The notes: generated by a model from the letters alone, not told the origin. Counted from the first letter of the stretch, positions 33,548 through 44,950 are shown. The stretch: 64,000 nt of DNA from Haemaphysalis longicornis (GCA_013339765.2 CM023454.1:148737603-148801602); one strand, 5' to 3'. A program made the numbers and translations.

Positions 33548-33872
33548 CAAAACTTTTAAAATGCTTTGGGGAATTCTTGTCGCTAGGTATTTGGTTTTGG
33601 ATGGATGCTGACAAACATCATACAAGTCAAATAGCAACAGAAATGTACTTAACACCCCGAATGTGTTGGGCTATTTGTTACATTCGCCACTAGTTCGGAA
33701 TTAGAAAATTATGCTAACATTGAAAAATTAGCGTAATGACTGCCCAGTTGAGTTGTCAATGTTGAATAAGGTATCTAAGTCTTTTTTTATATGTAACCGG
33801 CAACCAGGCATATAACAAACGGCGATTGCGAGAGGATTTGCAGTTACCGTAAAGTTACGAAAGAACGCCCAC
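33548..33872. other. Unassigned sequence
   Basis: AT-rich, with no recognised gene or repeat. Confidence 0.35.
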
Positions 33873-33874
33873 CC

Positions 33875-34183
33875 AAATCACCCTAAGAAATCGGCGCAGG
33901 TGGGCTTGACGACAACGCCCCAGAACGACCATTCAGCGTGCTAAAATGTGCGAATTTGGCGAATAACGAGGCCCGCATGCGATTAAAGTAAAAACTAGGA
34001 TCTGCCCTAGGACAACTGTGCAAGGCGTGCGTGTGCGCTGTTGTCCCAGCGCAGATCCTATTTTTTACTTTAATCGCATGCTGGGCCTCGTCATTCGCCA
34101 AATTTGCACATTTAAGCACGCTGAATGGTCGTTCTGGGGCGTTGTCGTGAAGCCCACCTGCGCCGATTTCTTAGAGTGATTAG
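33875..34183. mobile_element. Foldback (hairpin) element, two ~142-bp arms and ~23-nt loop
   Basis: 33875-34016 is nearly the reverse complement of 34040-34183. Shared blocks are CTAAGAAATCGGCGCAGGTGG, GACAACGCCCCAGAACGACC, TGTGCGAATTTGGCGAAT, CGCATGCGATTAAAGTAAAA, GGATCTGC and GGACAAC. Only a few mismatches interrupt about 140 bp of pairing, leaving a short TGTGCAAGGC-type loop. There is no coding capacity. Confidence 0.9.
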
Positions 34184-34189
34184 AGCTAT

Positions 34190-34990
34190 CTAGTGAAAAA
34201 AAAAATACGGGATGGGCGAGCTTGCGGGTGAGGTACGAAAACTACAAAAAAGTAGCCGCACCGCCAACCAAAACTGCGGAGATATCAAGTAGAAAAGCCG
34301 GAAAGTTTGTGTCTATTTTGTTCGAAATCGAGACATCGGCGGTGTTCGCTAACGCGGGACGGTTTCGCGGAGGGAGCACCCCGGGCTTTCGAAAGTGTCG
34401 AAGCTAGTGCAATCTTTGGGATCTTGAATATTTCACCCCTAACGGGGGTGGGCGATGTGTCGGAGGAGGCCGTTCTCTCGGAACTTCACGGTAGGCGAAT
34501 TACACTTTCCACTCGCACGAAGCTATTCCTAGTAATTCTACCGTTCCGCGCACGCTAAGCAATTGCGATTTTTCAGCAAAACACTCGCCGCTAACACCCG
34601 AGGGATTCCGTAGCATCAGTGGCGTTCGCGGCGCTTAACGTTGGCTTGAGACAACGTCGAGCGTCGCAACTGAAGTCGTGCACTAGCGCGCGGCCTTCCC
34701 GCGTGTCCAGCCTTGCAGTGGCGCTCCAGCGCCCATTGGACCCCGTTCCAGCGAGGATTCTTGCTATCCTGCGCGCCCGCGTGGGAGCCCTGCCCCCAGC
34801 GTGTTATTTTGCGCTTTCCAGCAACCTTCCCGCGTTGCTCCCGGCGTGATCGGCGTTTTCCGGCGTTTTCCATTCCCTCCGGCGTGTTCCAGCGTTTTTT
34901 TCAACGCCGGAAAACGCGGGGTTTTCCGATAGGGACGTGTGCTACTTTTGGCTGCCCCCCCAGGGAGATAAGTGGCAGCCTGTCTACGAT
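34190..34990. other. Unassigned, moderately GC-rich sequence
   Basis: Several overlapping frames occur on both strands. The part around 34800-34920 is repetitive in GGCGTTTTCC(A/G) words. No domain is recognised. Confidence 0.35.
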
Positions 34991-34994
34991 GTTG

Positions 34995-35077
34995 GCAAGA
35001 GGCCAATTCACAAAATGAAAGAGAAGTTCTGCTGAAGAGGCCAATTCACAAAATAAAAGAGAAGTTCTGCTGAAGAC
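34995..35077 (+). repeat. 39-bp tandem duplication
   Basis: GAGGCCAATTCACAAAAT and the following AAAGAGAAGTTCTGCTGAA occur twice in succession with a single base change. Confidence 0.8.
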
Positions 35078-35135
35078 ACGGACTCTTTTTTGCTGAAGCA
35101 TGCTTCCCTGCATTTTCTGCAGACTAGTGTTAAGG

Positions 35136-35280
35136 ATAGTACATTCAGAGTAAATTCAAAGGCAGTACATTCGGAGACAATTCAAAGGCAGTACATTCGG
35201 AGGCAATTCAAAGGAAGGGTATTCAAAGTCTATTAAATAGCAGTGGCCAATTCTCAATTCAGAGGCAACTCAAAGGAAAC
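35136..35280 (+). repeat. ~26-bp short tandem repeat
   Basis: Variants of GGCAGTACATTCGGAGGCAATTCAAA recur three to five times with increasing divergence toward 35280. It is non-coding. Confidence 0.75.
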
Positions 35281-35289
35281 TTCCCTTGT

Positions 35290-35868
35290 ACTGCCTCTGG
35301 GATATTAATGGGCAATTAAATGTGAGCTCAAAGGAAATAAAAATTTTCATAAGGGCTTTTCTTTTTATGAAAAAAGCCTCGGCAACCTCACGTGCGGTAG
35401 CATCTCTGCTCCTTTCGATTATTTTTGTTTTGTCCAGATTGGGTTTACAGAATCACAATCTTTACAATGTTGTGGCAAGTGTGAGCCAGTTCCATTTTTT
35501 TATCGACAAGGCATGTTCTCTGAGGCGGTCATTAATGCATCGCGGCCGGTTTGGCCGATATACACTTTACCACAAATCAGAGGGATCTCGTACACAACAC
35601 CAATGGCACACTTAATAAACGTCGTGGCATGCTTCTTGTCGCATTTTTTGCGTTTCATCTCTGGCGCTATTCTTGAGCACAGCGTGGCAAGTTTCAAGGG
35701 CGCTGAAAACACAACCGGTATGCTGTACTTGGAAGCGACCTTCTTAAGGTTGTGTGCAACTCGGTGCGAGTACGGTATGACCGCAGGCCTTGGCTTATTC
35801 TGCAATTGCTCAGCATTAGCCCTTTGAGGGGCACCTTTTGTTTTCTTTAGCAAACCCTCAGCCATTTT
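35290..35868 (-). pseudogene. Penelope-like element fragment: RT C-terminal linker and GIY-YIG endonuclease
   Basis: Penelope-like elements encode a reverse transcriptase joined to a GIY-YIG nuclease. On the reverse strand the frame reads I-P-Y-S-H-R-V-A-H-N-L-K-K-V, S-I-P-V-V-F-S-A-P-x-K-L, G-V-V-Y-E-I-P-L and G-K-V-Y-I-G-Q-T-G-R, the GIY-YIG start. One base shift after Q-T-G-R moves the frame, and the remainder (C-I-N-D-R-L-R-E-H, then A-R-E-V-A-E-A-F-F-I near 35370) continues to about 35290. The RT core is missing. It is a 5'-truncated, frameshifted copy. Confidence 0.8.
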
Positions 35869-36373
35869 TTTTATTGTTTATTTTTTTATTTTTCATTTTT
35901 TATTTTTTTCTGTACGTACTGCTCCGCCGTTGCTGTCTTGTAATGGCTTCCCGGGCCCCGTCAAGCTGTGTAAAACAGCTTTTAGCCCAGGAAGCTTCTC
36001 AGGAACCTATGGGAAAATAAAAAAATAAAAATAAAAGAAAGACTCCAGTTCGCGAGGAATATCCAGGTGTTTCTAACGGAGGTGTCTGACACATTACGGC
36101 TGGTCAGAGGTCTCGATAACTTCTCGTATTTTATCGGCCTTCACCAGTACGCGGACGCACATCGCCCCCTGACACGCGCACGCAGCGCGGAATACGACAC
36201 TTTATCGCGCCCCGCATGCGCGCTCATCGTCCTGCCGCTGCTGCCGCTCCGACTCCCGCCACTTCGAATAGGAGCGTCGTCCATGCAGTCCACGGTCTGT
36301 GCGCCGTCCGTGTTTTCGAGTAAGGAAAACTGCGTCTGAAAACCCGGCGTCGTATGGATTTTACGCTTCACCT
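35869..36373. other. Unassigned sequence with A/T-rich low-complexity blocks
   Basis: T-rich at 35862-35910 and A-rich at 36014-36042. They are roughly complementary, but too simple in composition to call an inverted repeat. No gene is recognised. Confidence 0.35.
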
Positions 36374-36742
36374 TTTAAATGCAGAGCATTTCAGTAACTC
36401 ACGATGTCACCCGCGTTGACGTCCGTCGTAATCCGTACCGTCGTTGTGCGCACCCCTCCCCCTACACTATATAAAAAAAAATACTATCCGGCGCCTGGTT
36501 TCGATCCCTCGACCCTGCGGGCGGAATGCAATGTACATGGCGCTCTACCAGCTGCGCCACAAAGCCGACACAAAATGCGAGGCTACGAACGCGCCTTATA
36601 TCCTTGACTCATTCAAACTACGTCAAGAAGCTGCTGATACAACGCATTCACTACCACCAACTCCCCAAACACTAAACGTTAACGCAATACACCCACCCCC
36701 TATGCGACGCATTTACTCGAGTCCCCCTCGCGGGGAGATGGG
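36374..36742 (-). repeat. Composite tRNA-like repeat, copy B
   Basis: This is the reverse-strand copy of the family at 14742 and 59512. AAATGCAGAGCATTT at its left edge (36378-36392) corresponds to the right end of the other copies. GTAACTCACGATGTCACCCGCG, the tRNA-like segment (GGTTTCGATCC, B-box complement; CTGCGCCACAAAGCC, A-box complement) and TATATCCTTGACTCATTCAA follow in order. The far end is diverged (ACGCATTTACTCGAGTCCCCCTCGCGGGGAGATG). Its length is close to copy C. Confidence 0.75.
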
Positions 36743-36837
36743 ACCGCCAAAAACAACGCGTTGTGGACTGCGCAGTAAGGTGCCGGCACGTGCGAGAACC
36801 GCTCGCGCTGTTCGTTCCAGGCAGGGGGCGCGCGAGC

Positions 36838-36885
36838 ACTGGGAAGGCGGGAAATGTGAACTGCTTTGGACAAACCTCCGTTCAA
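36838..36885 (-). repeat. Single diverged relative of the 73-bp repeat unit
   Basis: GGAAGGCGGGAAATGTGAACTGC followed by GGACAAACCTCC aligns with the reverse complement of the 4042-4405 monomer (GGAAGGCGGGAAATTTGAATT ... ATCAAACCTCC). It indicates an older dispersed origin for the monomer. Confidence 0.5.
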
Positions 36886-38300
36886 TTCATCAAGAGAGAA
36901 GTGAGACAGGGAGGCGAAGAGCGTGATGGGTAGTAGCAGTAAGCGGATAACGGTGCCACAGGCCGTTATGGCGAATCACTGCTCTGCATTTACGACAGCT
37001 TTCACGTTGAGTGGAACGGCTTTAATTTTTGCAAGGTATGTACCATTCAATTATTCACAACTGAGTTTCGCCTTACCACCGCGCTGCCTCTTTTGCTTCG
37101 CTGACGCGGTGCAGGATTAGCTTAAGCCTAACACGGTTTCTTTTTTGAAAGGGTGGTTAAAACCTATTTACACCGCAGGCCCGAAGGCAGCCTCTTAGGG
37201 AAGCAAAGAAGCGCGAGTGAGGTGAAATGTGGAGGTGAATGTCTGTGCTGGCATTTTTTGTTGATATTTCGGGCACCTGATATCGTTCGACTGATAGCGT
37301 CGCGGCGGGCGAGCGAACACTTATCTTCGGGGGGGGGGCAAAGGCTTTCTCTACCACAGTGATTACGCGTTACAGATAACGGCGGTGTCTTATGAACTGT
37401 GAGAAGTTACTAGTGCGCCAAGCACGGAGTTGGTAATTCCGGTGCCCCTGTCAGTGTAGTTCTATGGTTTGTGTGTGAATATCGCGTAATGACAGGAGCG
37501 CTGCGCGTCAGCTTTCCCGCAAAGCTTTCCCGTCGTGCGGACGAGCTAACTTATCCTTGCGGACAAAGCAGCTTGTATCACAATTGTGTCAATGGGCAAA
37601 AAACCTGAAATATAAGTTAGCGTTTCGCGAGGTCATTTTTTTATTTCCTTTGGGATTGCACGGGAAAAAATGATCCGCGTTTCGGCTCCTTTCGTTACAA
37701 ATGTCGTCAAAAGACGATAGTCTTTGTAGACATTTGCCAAGGAAATGCCCCCTTTTGCTTTCCCGCTGACCTGCTGTTCCTGTACCGTCGCGCTCATTCG
37801 AAGGTAAACACAATAAAGGTATACGCATGGTGATTTAATTTACCGCATTCCACTGCTACAGGCCGGGTTCCTCGATGCCAGCGCTGCAGTACGGCGGAGA
37901 CACGCGTGAATGGAGGCGGCCGACTAGAAGGTTTATAGAGCCGCGTGGCCGTGCTCCACGTGCGTTCCAAGCAGACCATGGAACCTAGCTAGTGGAACCT
38001 TCCGTTGCTGTTGCCGCGTGATTTTTTATATGCCGCCAGGAGGCGGCGGTTTTCTGCAGTAGATGTAGAATATCATTTGCTATCGAAAAACCAAGCATCC
38101 ATGGATTTTTTAATGAAGGAACACTGTAAATATCCCTTGTGTACTAATTTCCTGTCTTATATTTGCGTAATGTCTTGTTCTTGTTCAACAAAGTTGACAA
38201 GTATGAACATATAAACCGGGCTTAGACGTTTACATGTGGCTGTGAGTATATAAGACTACTGTGCAATATCAATTTTACTTTGGCTGAGTGGCTGAATCGA
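36886..38300. other. Unassigned sequence
   Basis: Short overlapping frames and no recognised domain. There is a G-run at 37330-37338. Confidence 0.35.
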
Positions 38301-38302
38301 GC

Positions 38303-38336
38303 CATAGACAGACAGACGGACAGACAGACAGACACA
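38303..38336 (+). repeat. (CAGA)n microsatellite
   Basis: A run of imperfect CAGA units (AGACAGACAGACGGACAGAC and onward). It is followed by a TTAAGTAGCCCAAGAAAGAC block that is also found near 4727. Confidence 0.8.
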
Positions 38337-38377
38337 CCAAAATTTCTGCGATTAAGTAGCCCAAGAAAGACTATCAT

Positions 38378-38590
38378 CTTTAAAAAGCTATCCGGGAGAA
38401 GCAGTTACAATGCCTGACCCATCGCAATACGGCCCCCTGCAGCTGCATCGCGTGATTCACCGGACGCGGCCTCCGGATGGCTCACCGCGCATCCAGCTTG
38501 CAATTGAAAACCGATCCTCCGGCGAAAGCGCTCTGGCGCGACGGGCAATCGATATTTGAGCGCCGAACGTAGCTCGCAGTGTAATTAAAG
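38378..38590 (+). repeat. ~210-bp dispersed repeat, copy 1
   Basis: It matches 59886-60095 over most of its length (AAAAAGCTAT, GAAGCAGTTACAATGCCTGACC, GTGATTCACCGGACGCGGC, CGATCCTCCGGCGAAAGCGCT, GGCGCGACGGGCAAT, TAGCTCGCAGT). It has no coding capacity and its class is unknown. Confidence 0.75.
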
Positions 38591-38792
38591 GAATTATTTT
38601 TGGCTTTCCTGAAGTGTAGACGTTTTTACTCATCATCAGTGGCAAAATACGCTTGAAATGCTAAAGCTTTCCACTTGAGAACCATTGAAGGAAGGAGGCG
38701 CGTGCTGCTGATCAGGGAAAAGTACCCGCTCGCTCTTTCGGCCTTTGTTATTAGCGCGGCAGCGCGATAGCGCTGCACACTAAACGCGGAGT

Positions 38793-39370
38793 GGCGTTGG
38801 TTGGATTGGAGAAACGTTTATTGTGCCTGCAGTAAAGCGCGCACGCGCGCTTCAGACGTGGCCTACGTCGTCGTCTTGGCGGGTGCTCTGCGAGGATCCT
38901 CGCTCGCCGTTGCCGGCTCGCGCGGTTCCTGCCTAGCCAGCGCCTCGATGACCTGCTGGACGGCCTGGAGTTGCGTTTCTTGGTGGTGACTCCGCATTGC
39001 TTCCTCAAGCTGCGGCGGTATACGTCCTGAGTTAGCTTCGCTTGAATGTTTGGAGCAGTCCCAGAGCATGTGCTCGAATGTGGCCGTCTCCCTGCGGCAC
39101 GCTCTGCACTTGTCGTCGGGGTGTGATTCCGGGTACATCCGGTGCAGTAGCGCCGGGCTCGGAAGCATCCTCGTTTGTAACTGCCTGAACAGTACGGCCT
39201 GTGACCTGCTCAGCCTTATGCAGGGCGGCGGGAGACGTCCACGGGAGAAGTCTACGGGCCAGCCGAAAGGCCTTGGTCAACTCGTTGTAGCTGGTCGTTC
39301 GGTCTTTGGCGCTGAACCACAGCGGGCGGCGTGGAAATTTTTCGAGAGCGGGGAGGCGATTCGCTTGTGA
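38793..39370 (-). pseudogene. I-clade LINE 3' fragment (C-terminal end of ORF2)
   Basis: On the reverse strand, Y-N-E-L-T-K-A-F-R-L-x-R-R-L-L-P, then in another frame M-L-P-S-P-A-L-L-H-R-M-Y-P, and D-D-K-C-R-A-C-R-R-E-T-A-T-F-E-H-M-L-W-D-C (a C-x-x-C...H...C zinc motif) match the C-terminal domain of arthropod I-type LINE polyproteins. A frameshift joins the two parts near 39150. The element ends near 38793-38820 with AATAAACGTTTC on its own strand. The RT and endonuclease are absent. Confidence 0.65.
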
Positions 39371-39399
39371 TACGACATCGATACTCCTGATGTAGACAT

Positions 39400-41120
39400 T
39401 GCCGAAATGGATGCTATTGTTTCGCGGGATGGCTATCGGCGCCGCTGGCAGTATTACCCAGCAGTAGTTCTCGTGTATCGCTTTGAAGTTAAAAAAAGAG
39501 TGCCTTGCGAATGGACTCACCATGGCGAAACCTGGAAGCGCAGCACAATATACCCTGAGCCATCGCCAAACCCGCGTTCCGAGTATATTTTCTGGCACAC
39601 TGCGAGAAGGCGGTACATTACAAAGTCAAATCGCCACTTAACAAAATTAGCAATGCATTTCTTTTTCGTTTGTTGGCTTTGACTTGCAATGAAAAAGCTT
39701 AGTGTCTAAATTTACGTCGGGCATACCCGAATCCAGCGTGGCTTCGATGGCGTATAGCTCCTTGGTGCAATGCAGGGAGGAAGTTTGACTCCTGCTACTT
39801 TTTTTGTGTATTTTGTTCCAGGCTGCCATTTGAGTTTGCACATAGGGTTCTTTCGGTTGGAGATTTCAGTGATTGTTAGTTTGGCAAGACTACGTTGAGT
39901 GGGGTTAGGTATCACCGGTTGTATGCCCACAATGGTACCTTGTAGCCTTTTCTCTGTCATGGTGCTTAGTGTCACCGTGAGCAATACATTTCAGATATTC
40001 AGCATATGGTATATAAAACCTCCAACTAAAAGTCTGCTGCCTGTGTTGATGCTTGCTTCACAGCGAATTATTGTCAGTTGTTCGTTTTGCTCTTCTGTAT
40101 GAAAGCCAATGTCTGTTTACTCGTGTACTATCTAGACCACAGTTTAGGTGAACGCGGGAGCGGGTGTCATTCCGTGCACGGGAGCCGCCTGTCAGCTTTT
40201 CGGGTAACTTCGCACGCATGCGCAGTTCGTTTGCAACGAGGCTATGTGTTATCGCGCGCATCACGTCACCAAGACGCCCGCTTGTCGTCTGCCATGCCGA
40301 TTGTCTTCTGCTCTCCACTATTTGATTGCGTGAGCCAAGCAACCCGCTGCATTGTAAACCTATTGTTCGCCCGTTGCTTTCCTTTTCTTTCCGCTACTTT
40401 CCGCGAGTGGTAAGTTTTAAGAACTGATCCAGGAATTGTGTCGGTGTGATGAAGTGCCCGTGGACGAAGAGGAAGAGGAGACGGAGCGCGCAGCTGCAAC
40501 GAGTGCGTGCAGAAAAATCGAACCAGGCCGGTGATCAGGGGACGCCTGTGACGCGCTGGGCTTGAGAGCGCGGCCCTGTGATCGTTTCGGGGAAGACCCG
40601 GAGCGCAACCGCTGCTGTTCCCGAGAGCCGTCCGCCGCTGATCCCGACAACCCGTGGGCTGGCCGTGCCTGGAGCTGGTGACGCGCTGGGCGAGAGAGCG
40701 CGGGTCCGGATTCACCTGGAGGTGGAACCCTCCGCTCACACCCGCTGCTACGCCCTCGAGCCGTGACTCATCGGAAAGGTCGACGATGCCTGCCCGACGT
40801 CCCGCGCCTGGTTACGACGGGGCCTAGAACCAGTCATCGAGCCAGCCTCGCCGTGACGTCCTCGTCGACTCCGCACGCTCGGGACTTCAACACCTCGAGG
40901 GGCTTGGACAAAACCCCGTAGGACGTTTACTTTCTTTATTGCGGACATTTCCGTTAGCCTCTTGCCTTTTTAACGCTTGTATCTTTCGTCTCGCGTGGTT
41001 GCTTTCGTGTCATAACTTCTGCTTCTTTCGTGTCATGCATAAAGCAACGTTACTTGCGCACGCACTGGCCACTGACTCGTGACTTTCACGCCAATCCTGG
41101 GCCCATTCATTACAGTCGGC
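39400..41120. other. Unassigned sequence, including a GC-rich block
   Basis: Frames overlap on both strands without family resemblance. 40430-40920 is CpG-rich and contains two copies of GTGACGCGCTGGGC (about 40549 and 40679). It could be a leader region of an LTR element or a host 5' exon, but nothing supports either choice. Confidence 0.3.
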
Positions 41121-41123
41121 TCT

Positions 41124-41300
41124 TTAAAGGCCAACTGCAACGAAATTTTCGGCTCCGTGAATGCACTATTTTCCGGTACTATAACCTTAAAAGTTGCTAC
41201 CTGCAAAATTTGGATGCCCAAATGTGCTTCGCTGCATCGTAAACGAAGATCAAAAACGCTCTTTTCAAACCGAAACTGGAAAAAAGGGCGACCATTACAG
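41124..41300 (+). repeat. Second example of the TTAAAGGCCAACTGCA element end
   Basis: TTAA at 41124-41127 and AGGCCAACTGCAACGAAATTTTC match the terminus at 23679-23700 with two or three differences. Interior similarity to the other copy's right end (AACTGC...ATTTT...TTCGC) fades after about 120 bp, and no second end was found. Confidence 0.5.
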
Positions 41301-41805
41301 ACGGCCGAAAGTGACACTCAGGAATCGAGTGGGCGCAGCCGACGGATTCTCCCACAGCTGCCTGTGAGAGGACGGCGCGCATTCGATGTGTTTCTGGTCG
41401 TCTGTTGCTTTAGACATTGAAAACATGCCCGAAAAGGGGTTGCGAAGTTCGTGCAACCATTATTAATTCGCTGTGAGCTGCTGAGGCATGCCTGTAGTCG
41501 TTCGGTAAAACGAAAACACAGGCATCGCGAGACGTCGTGGTGAAGCTGGGTGCACAAAAGGCAGTGGTTTAGCGCTAGATGGGCGCCGGCACAGCTAATA
41601 TGCCCTGTGCCGATCGAACCACCCTGTGTTTGTGAGAGAAAAGAAAAAAATAGCTACCGTGGGAGGGAAGTGTAGAAACATGGCGGCTAGGGTGTAGGTT
41701 TGAGCGCATGTTGTGAAAGTTCAAATCCAGAATTTTATTATTTTTGTTTACGGGGGCAGTTTTGTTCCTGTTAGCAGGGTGCCCGCGCAAAATCTTTAGA
41801 TAATA

Positions 41806-41986
41806 GGCAGTTTTAGCATATCGTTACCGTGTTTGCGTTACCGTTTACCGTGTTACCGGAAGCGCTGCTGACGGTGAAGCCTGTGCCGGTAAGTTACCTT
41901 TCGCGGTAACTCTCGCGCTGCGCAGTCTACTCCCGGAAACACGGTAAACGGTAACGTAAACACAGTAACGATATGCTAAAACTGCC
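41806..41986. mobile_element. 181-bp palindromic MITE with TA target duplication
   Basis: GGCAGTTTTAGCATATCGTTACCGTG(T) at the left and its reverse complement at the right (to 41986) give inverted repeats of about 50 bp, continuing with GTTACCGTTTACCGTGTT on both sides. TA flanks both ends (41804-41805 and 41987-41988), consistent with a Tc1/mariner-type mobiliser. It has no coding capacity. Confidence 0.8.
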
Positions 41987-41988
41987 TA

Positions 41989-42603
41989 ATGATGTCATGC
42001 AGTGACGAAAGCACTGCAGTGTCTTCACTCGTGAAGCAGTGACCTTCCCCGAGGCTCAGTACTGCGAAATGTGGCCTCGTTTTTTGTTTTTCTAACTGGC
42101 GAGAGAAATGTTGCCAACAGCGGCTAGTATTTATTTGTTTTTTGACGAAGTAGTTTGAGCTAAATCGATTCCGTGTAGGGCGCCGCGTGCTGTACTCGTC
42201 CGCGCCCCGACCGGCGCGATAAAGTGACAACAGCGTATCACCTCGCGCGGCGCAGAGCTCTTCGATGCCGTCGGCGTACTCGCGCTCTCGAAAATCGCTT
42301 TCAGTGCGCCGCACAGCTGCCGAAGTCGTTCGACCGCCGCCGCAACGACCAGCCGCGCCAACAGCGTATCGCCCGCGTAGGCTGTACACGCGTTTCGTGT
42401 GCTCATCGAGTCGACCGAGAGCCTGCTGCCGCCGTCGCGACCACGAAATCGGTCGCTGTGCCGCATTTGCTTTTTATGTATCGGCAACCCAGAGTTTCTT
42501 CAGCTTCTCGCATTACGGAAACCAATTACTCATGCAAGAGGCACGAATTACACTGCTCACTCGCGTGAGGCCGCACATAAAAAGGCCCCGCACGGGGCAC
42601 CTT
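41989..42603. other. Unassigned CpG-rich sequence
   Basis: 42225-42480 is dense in CpG with overlapping frames on both strands and no recognisable domain. It may be the 5' region of the LINE that follows. Confidence 0.3.
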
Positions 42604-42714
42604 GAGTATTCATGGTGACGGTGAGCAGCGACACCGCGGACCCCGAGTTCCCATACATAAGCCGTGTCCAACCGTGGCGAGGTGTTTAAAGGTGAAGGGT
42701 AGAAGCCGTAAACG

Positions 42715-44234
42715 GTGGCCGTCGGAGCTTTGGTCAAGCTCCGGCCGATGGGCTCCCTGCCTGTCTACCAGGCTGGGAGCTCCGGGACCTCTTTGACTAC
42801 CAGGGTAAGGTCAAAGGAGAAAGTACCCCCGTCTCCCTGCTTTCCAATGTATCATATGGCATTTTCAACCGCCCCCCCCCACCCCAAACGTGATCGGCCC
42901 CCGAAAAGGGGCCGCACCGAAGTTTCCTTTTCACCACTTCCCAACTTGAGTATTCCGAAACCGAACAACTACTCTCGCTTCTTAGTGATGGAATCAGTTG
43001 ACCAGTTGAACCAGCTTCTTTCAAAGTCAATATTTCTCATCTCCAAATTTCTTGAAGGTGTCATCGGCGAATCATATAAAGCCAAAAAACAAAGAACCGG
43101 TGGAATCCTTGTTGAAGTCAGTAGTCAGGATCAGGCTGATAAACTACTTGCACAAACCCGCATCGCCGATCTGGCCATCCGAGTCACGCCCCACCGCCGC
43201 CTAAACAGCTCCCAGGGCGTGATTTCCGAATCTGACCTAATCAATGAATCTGAAGCTGACCTGCTGGAGGGCCTTCGTAGTCAGGGCGTAACAGCGGTCT
43301 GGCGCATAACCATCCGCAGAGACGATAAGCAAATACCGACAAAGCACCTCATATCCTAACCTTCGACAAGTCGACCATTCCAGAATTCATCAACGCAGGT
43401 TACATCCGTTGTTCAGTCCGGCCTTACATCCCGATCCCACGGCGCTGTTTGAAGTGCCAACGTTTCGGGCACGGCAGAAACACCTGTCGCGGCCGACTTA
43501 CCTGCGCAAACTGCGCCCAGCACGATCACCCGGCCGAAAACTGCAACGTGCAACAACTTCTTTGTGTAAACTGCCAGGGTCCACATGCGGCCTACTTTAG
43601 AAAATGCGAAAGGTTTCAATTAGAAAAGAAAATCATTAACATCAAGGTCACTGAAAACATCACTTTCCCAGAGGAGCGGAAGAGGTTCGCCTCTTTCCGT
43701 CTGGGGAAGTACGCCGACGCAGCTCGCCGGGGGGGCGGAGTGGCGTCTGGTTTCGGCGGGAACCCAGTACCGCGAGTCGGACTTGGTGCCGCCCCCGCCC
43801 CCCCCCCCCCTGGGTTGCCTATGGCAGCCCAACCCGCCTGCGCACCGCTCGCCGAGCCAGCAGCGGTTGTGGTGGCAACCTCTTCCGTCGGGACCGGTGC
43901 CGCTCCCGTCCCTGCCTCCCCGTCCTCCAGTGCGTTGGAGGGTGCCATGGACACCACGGGCCCCGCATCGGCTTCCACCGCCACCGCACCGCCCGTGCCA
44001 CTTCTGGTGCGCCCGACACCTACGGCGGTGGCGGGTCAAACGAAGGGCCCCCGAAGGGGGGCCAAGTCCGGGGGGCCCAGTTCGACGGGCACAACCAGGG
44101 CATCGGACGACGAGATGGACGTCGTGCCGTTCTTGCCTGCAACGCAGCGCAAGGAGCGGCCTCCGACGTCCAAGCCTACAGAAAGGCCCAAAAACCCGAA
44201 TCCAAAAGTCACAGGCCCGAAAGACGACACATAA
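42715..44234 (+). pseudogene. LINE ORF1 (gag-like, CCHC zinc knuckles), one frameshift
   Basis: The first part (to 43359) carries an RRM-like region (N-N-Y-S-R-F-L-V-M-E-S, then G-G-I-L-V-E-V-S-S). A one-base shift at about 43345-43360 moves the frame to L-T-F-D-K-S-T-I-P-E-F-I and then two canonical C-x2-C-x4-H-x4-C knuckles (C-L-K-C...H...C and C-A-N-C...H...C, about 43449-43545). A third C-V-N-C-x3-H variant follows, then a Pro/Ala-rich tail. ORF1 proteins of this group bind element RNA. The true start is uncertain because the upstream frame is also open. Confidence 0.75.
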
Positions 44235-44267
44235 ACATACACACTCCCGTAGCTCTCACACTAAATA

Positions 44268-44490
44268 ATGGGAAGAGAAAACATAGTTCAATGGAACTGC
44301 AGAGGCCTTCTGAGTAATCTTGACTACGTGTATGAGATTCTGCATGCCAATCAGCCATGTGTAATGTATGTCCAGGAAACACATCTGAATTCCAAACACA
44401 CAAATTTCTTGAATAGTTACCTGGTATACAGAAAGGACAGGGATGGCTGCACGCACTCTTCTGGCGGTGTGGCCATTGTGGCGGATCAAG
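44268..44490 (+). pseudogene. LINE ORF2 N-terminus (APE-like endonuclease), truncated
   Basis: The frame starts M-G-R-E-N-I-V-Q-W-N-C-R-G-L and contains V-Q-E-T-H-L and S-G-G-V-A-I-V-A, motifs of the AP-endonuclease-like domain (catalytic N of W-N and E of Q-E-T). Homology stops near 44490. The remaining 30 codons to 44582 are foreign to the family. Confidence 0.75.
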
Positions 44491-44950
44491 CAAGGAAAGC
44501 AGGACGCAGACATCCGGTTCTCGTGGTGGTCACGGAACCCTCAAGCTCGAGCACGCGAGCGCGGCCGATCTTATTCTTCTGATCGCGCCACGCCCCCTGC
44601 CTTCGCTTGTCTCAACCGCCCATTCCACCTTTATTTTCTACACACTCCCCGGCCCGCCAAGAAGTCTAAGGGTTGGCTTCAAGGAAGTAGAACCGTTGAA
44701 TGGGCCGTCTGATTTCTTGACCAGTTGACAGGCGGAGTACACAGGAGTGGGCGATTCCGTCGCGTCCGGGTGGCAACTTGGCCACACGGCCGAATCTCCA
44801 AAACGTTGGGGCGTATCCTTCATCGTGCACTACAACCACGTCTCCGACTGCGAGTTCGTGTAACGGATGTGAGGGCGCTTCGTGAGCGGACCGCAGAAGC
44901 AGCAGGTATTCATTCCGCCATCTTTGCCATAGGCGCTTTGTGACGTTCTG

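Larger units (their letters stand above)
42604..44490 (+). mobile_element. I-clade LINE, 5' portion (ORF1 and start of ORF2)
   Basis: Two non-overlapping reading units in the order gag-like ORF1, 34-bp gap, endonuclease ORF2 are typical of I-type non-LTR elements. The element ends abruptly near 44490, where reverse-strand BEL/Pao sequence begins. ORF2 therefore lacks the rest of the endonuclease, the RT and the RNase H. The element's far part is not seen in the window. Confidence 0.75.

Noticed and set aside
35862..36042. Foldback element from T-rich and A-rich blocks
   Set aside because: The complementarity arises from low-complexity A/T composition only.
40430..40920. Host gene exon or LTR leader in the CpG-rich block
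   Set aside because: Frames are open on both strands, as expected from composition. There is no motif, splice chain or LTR pair to support it.
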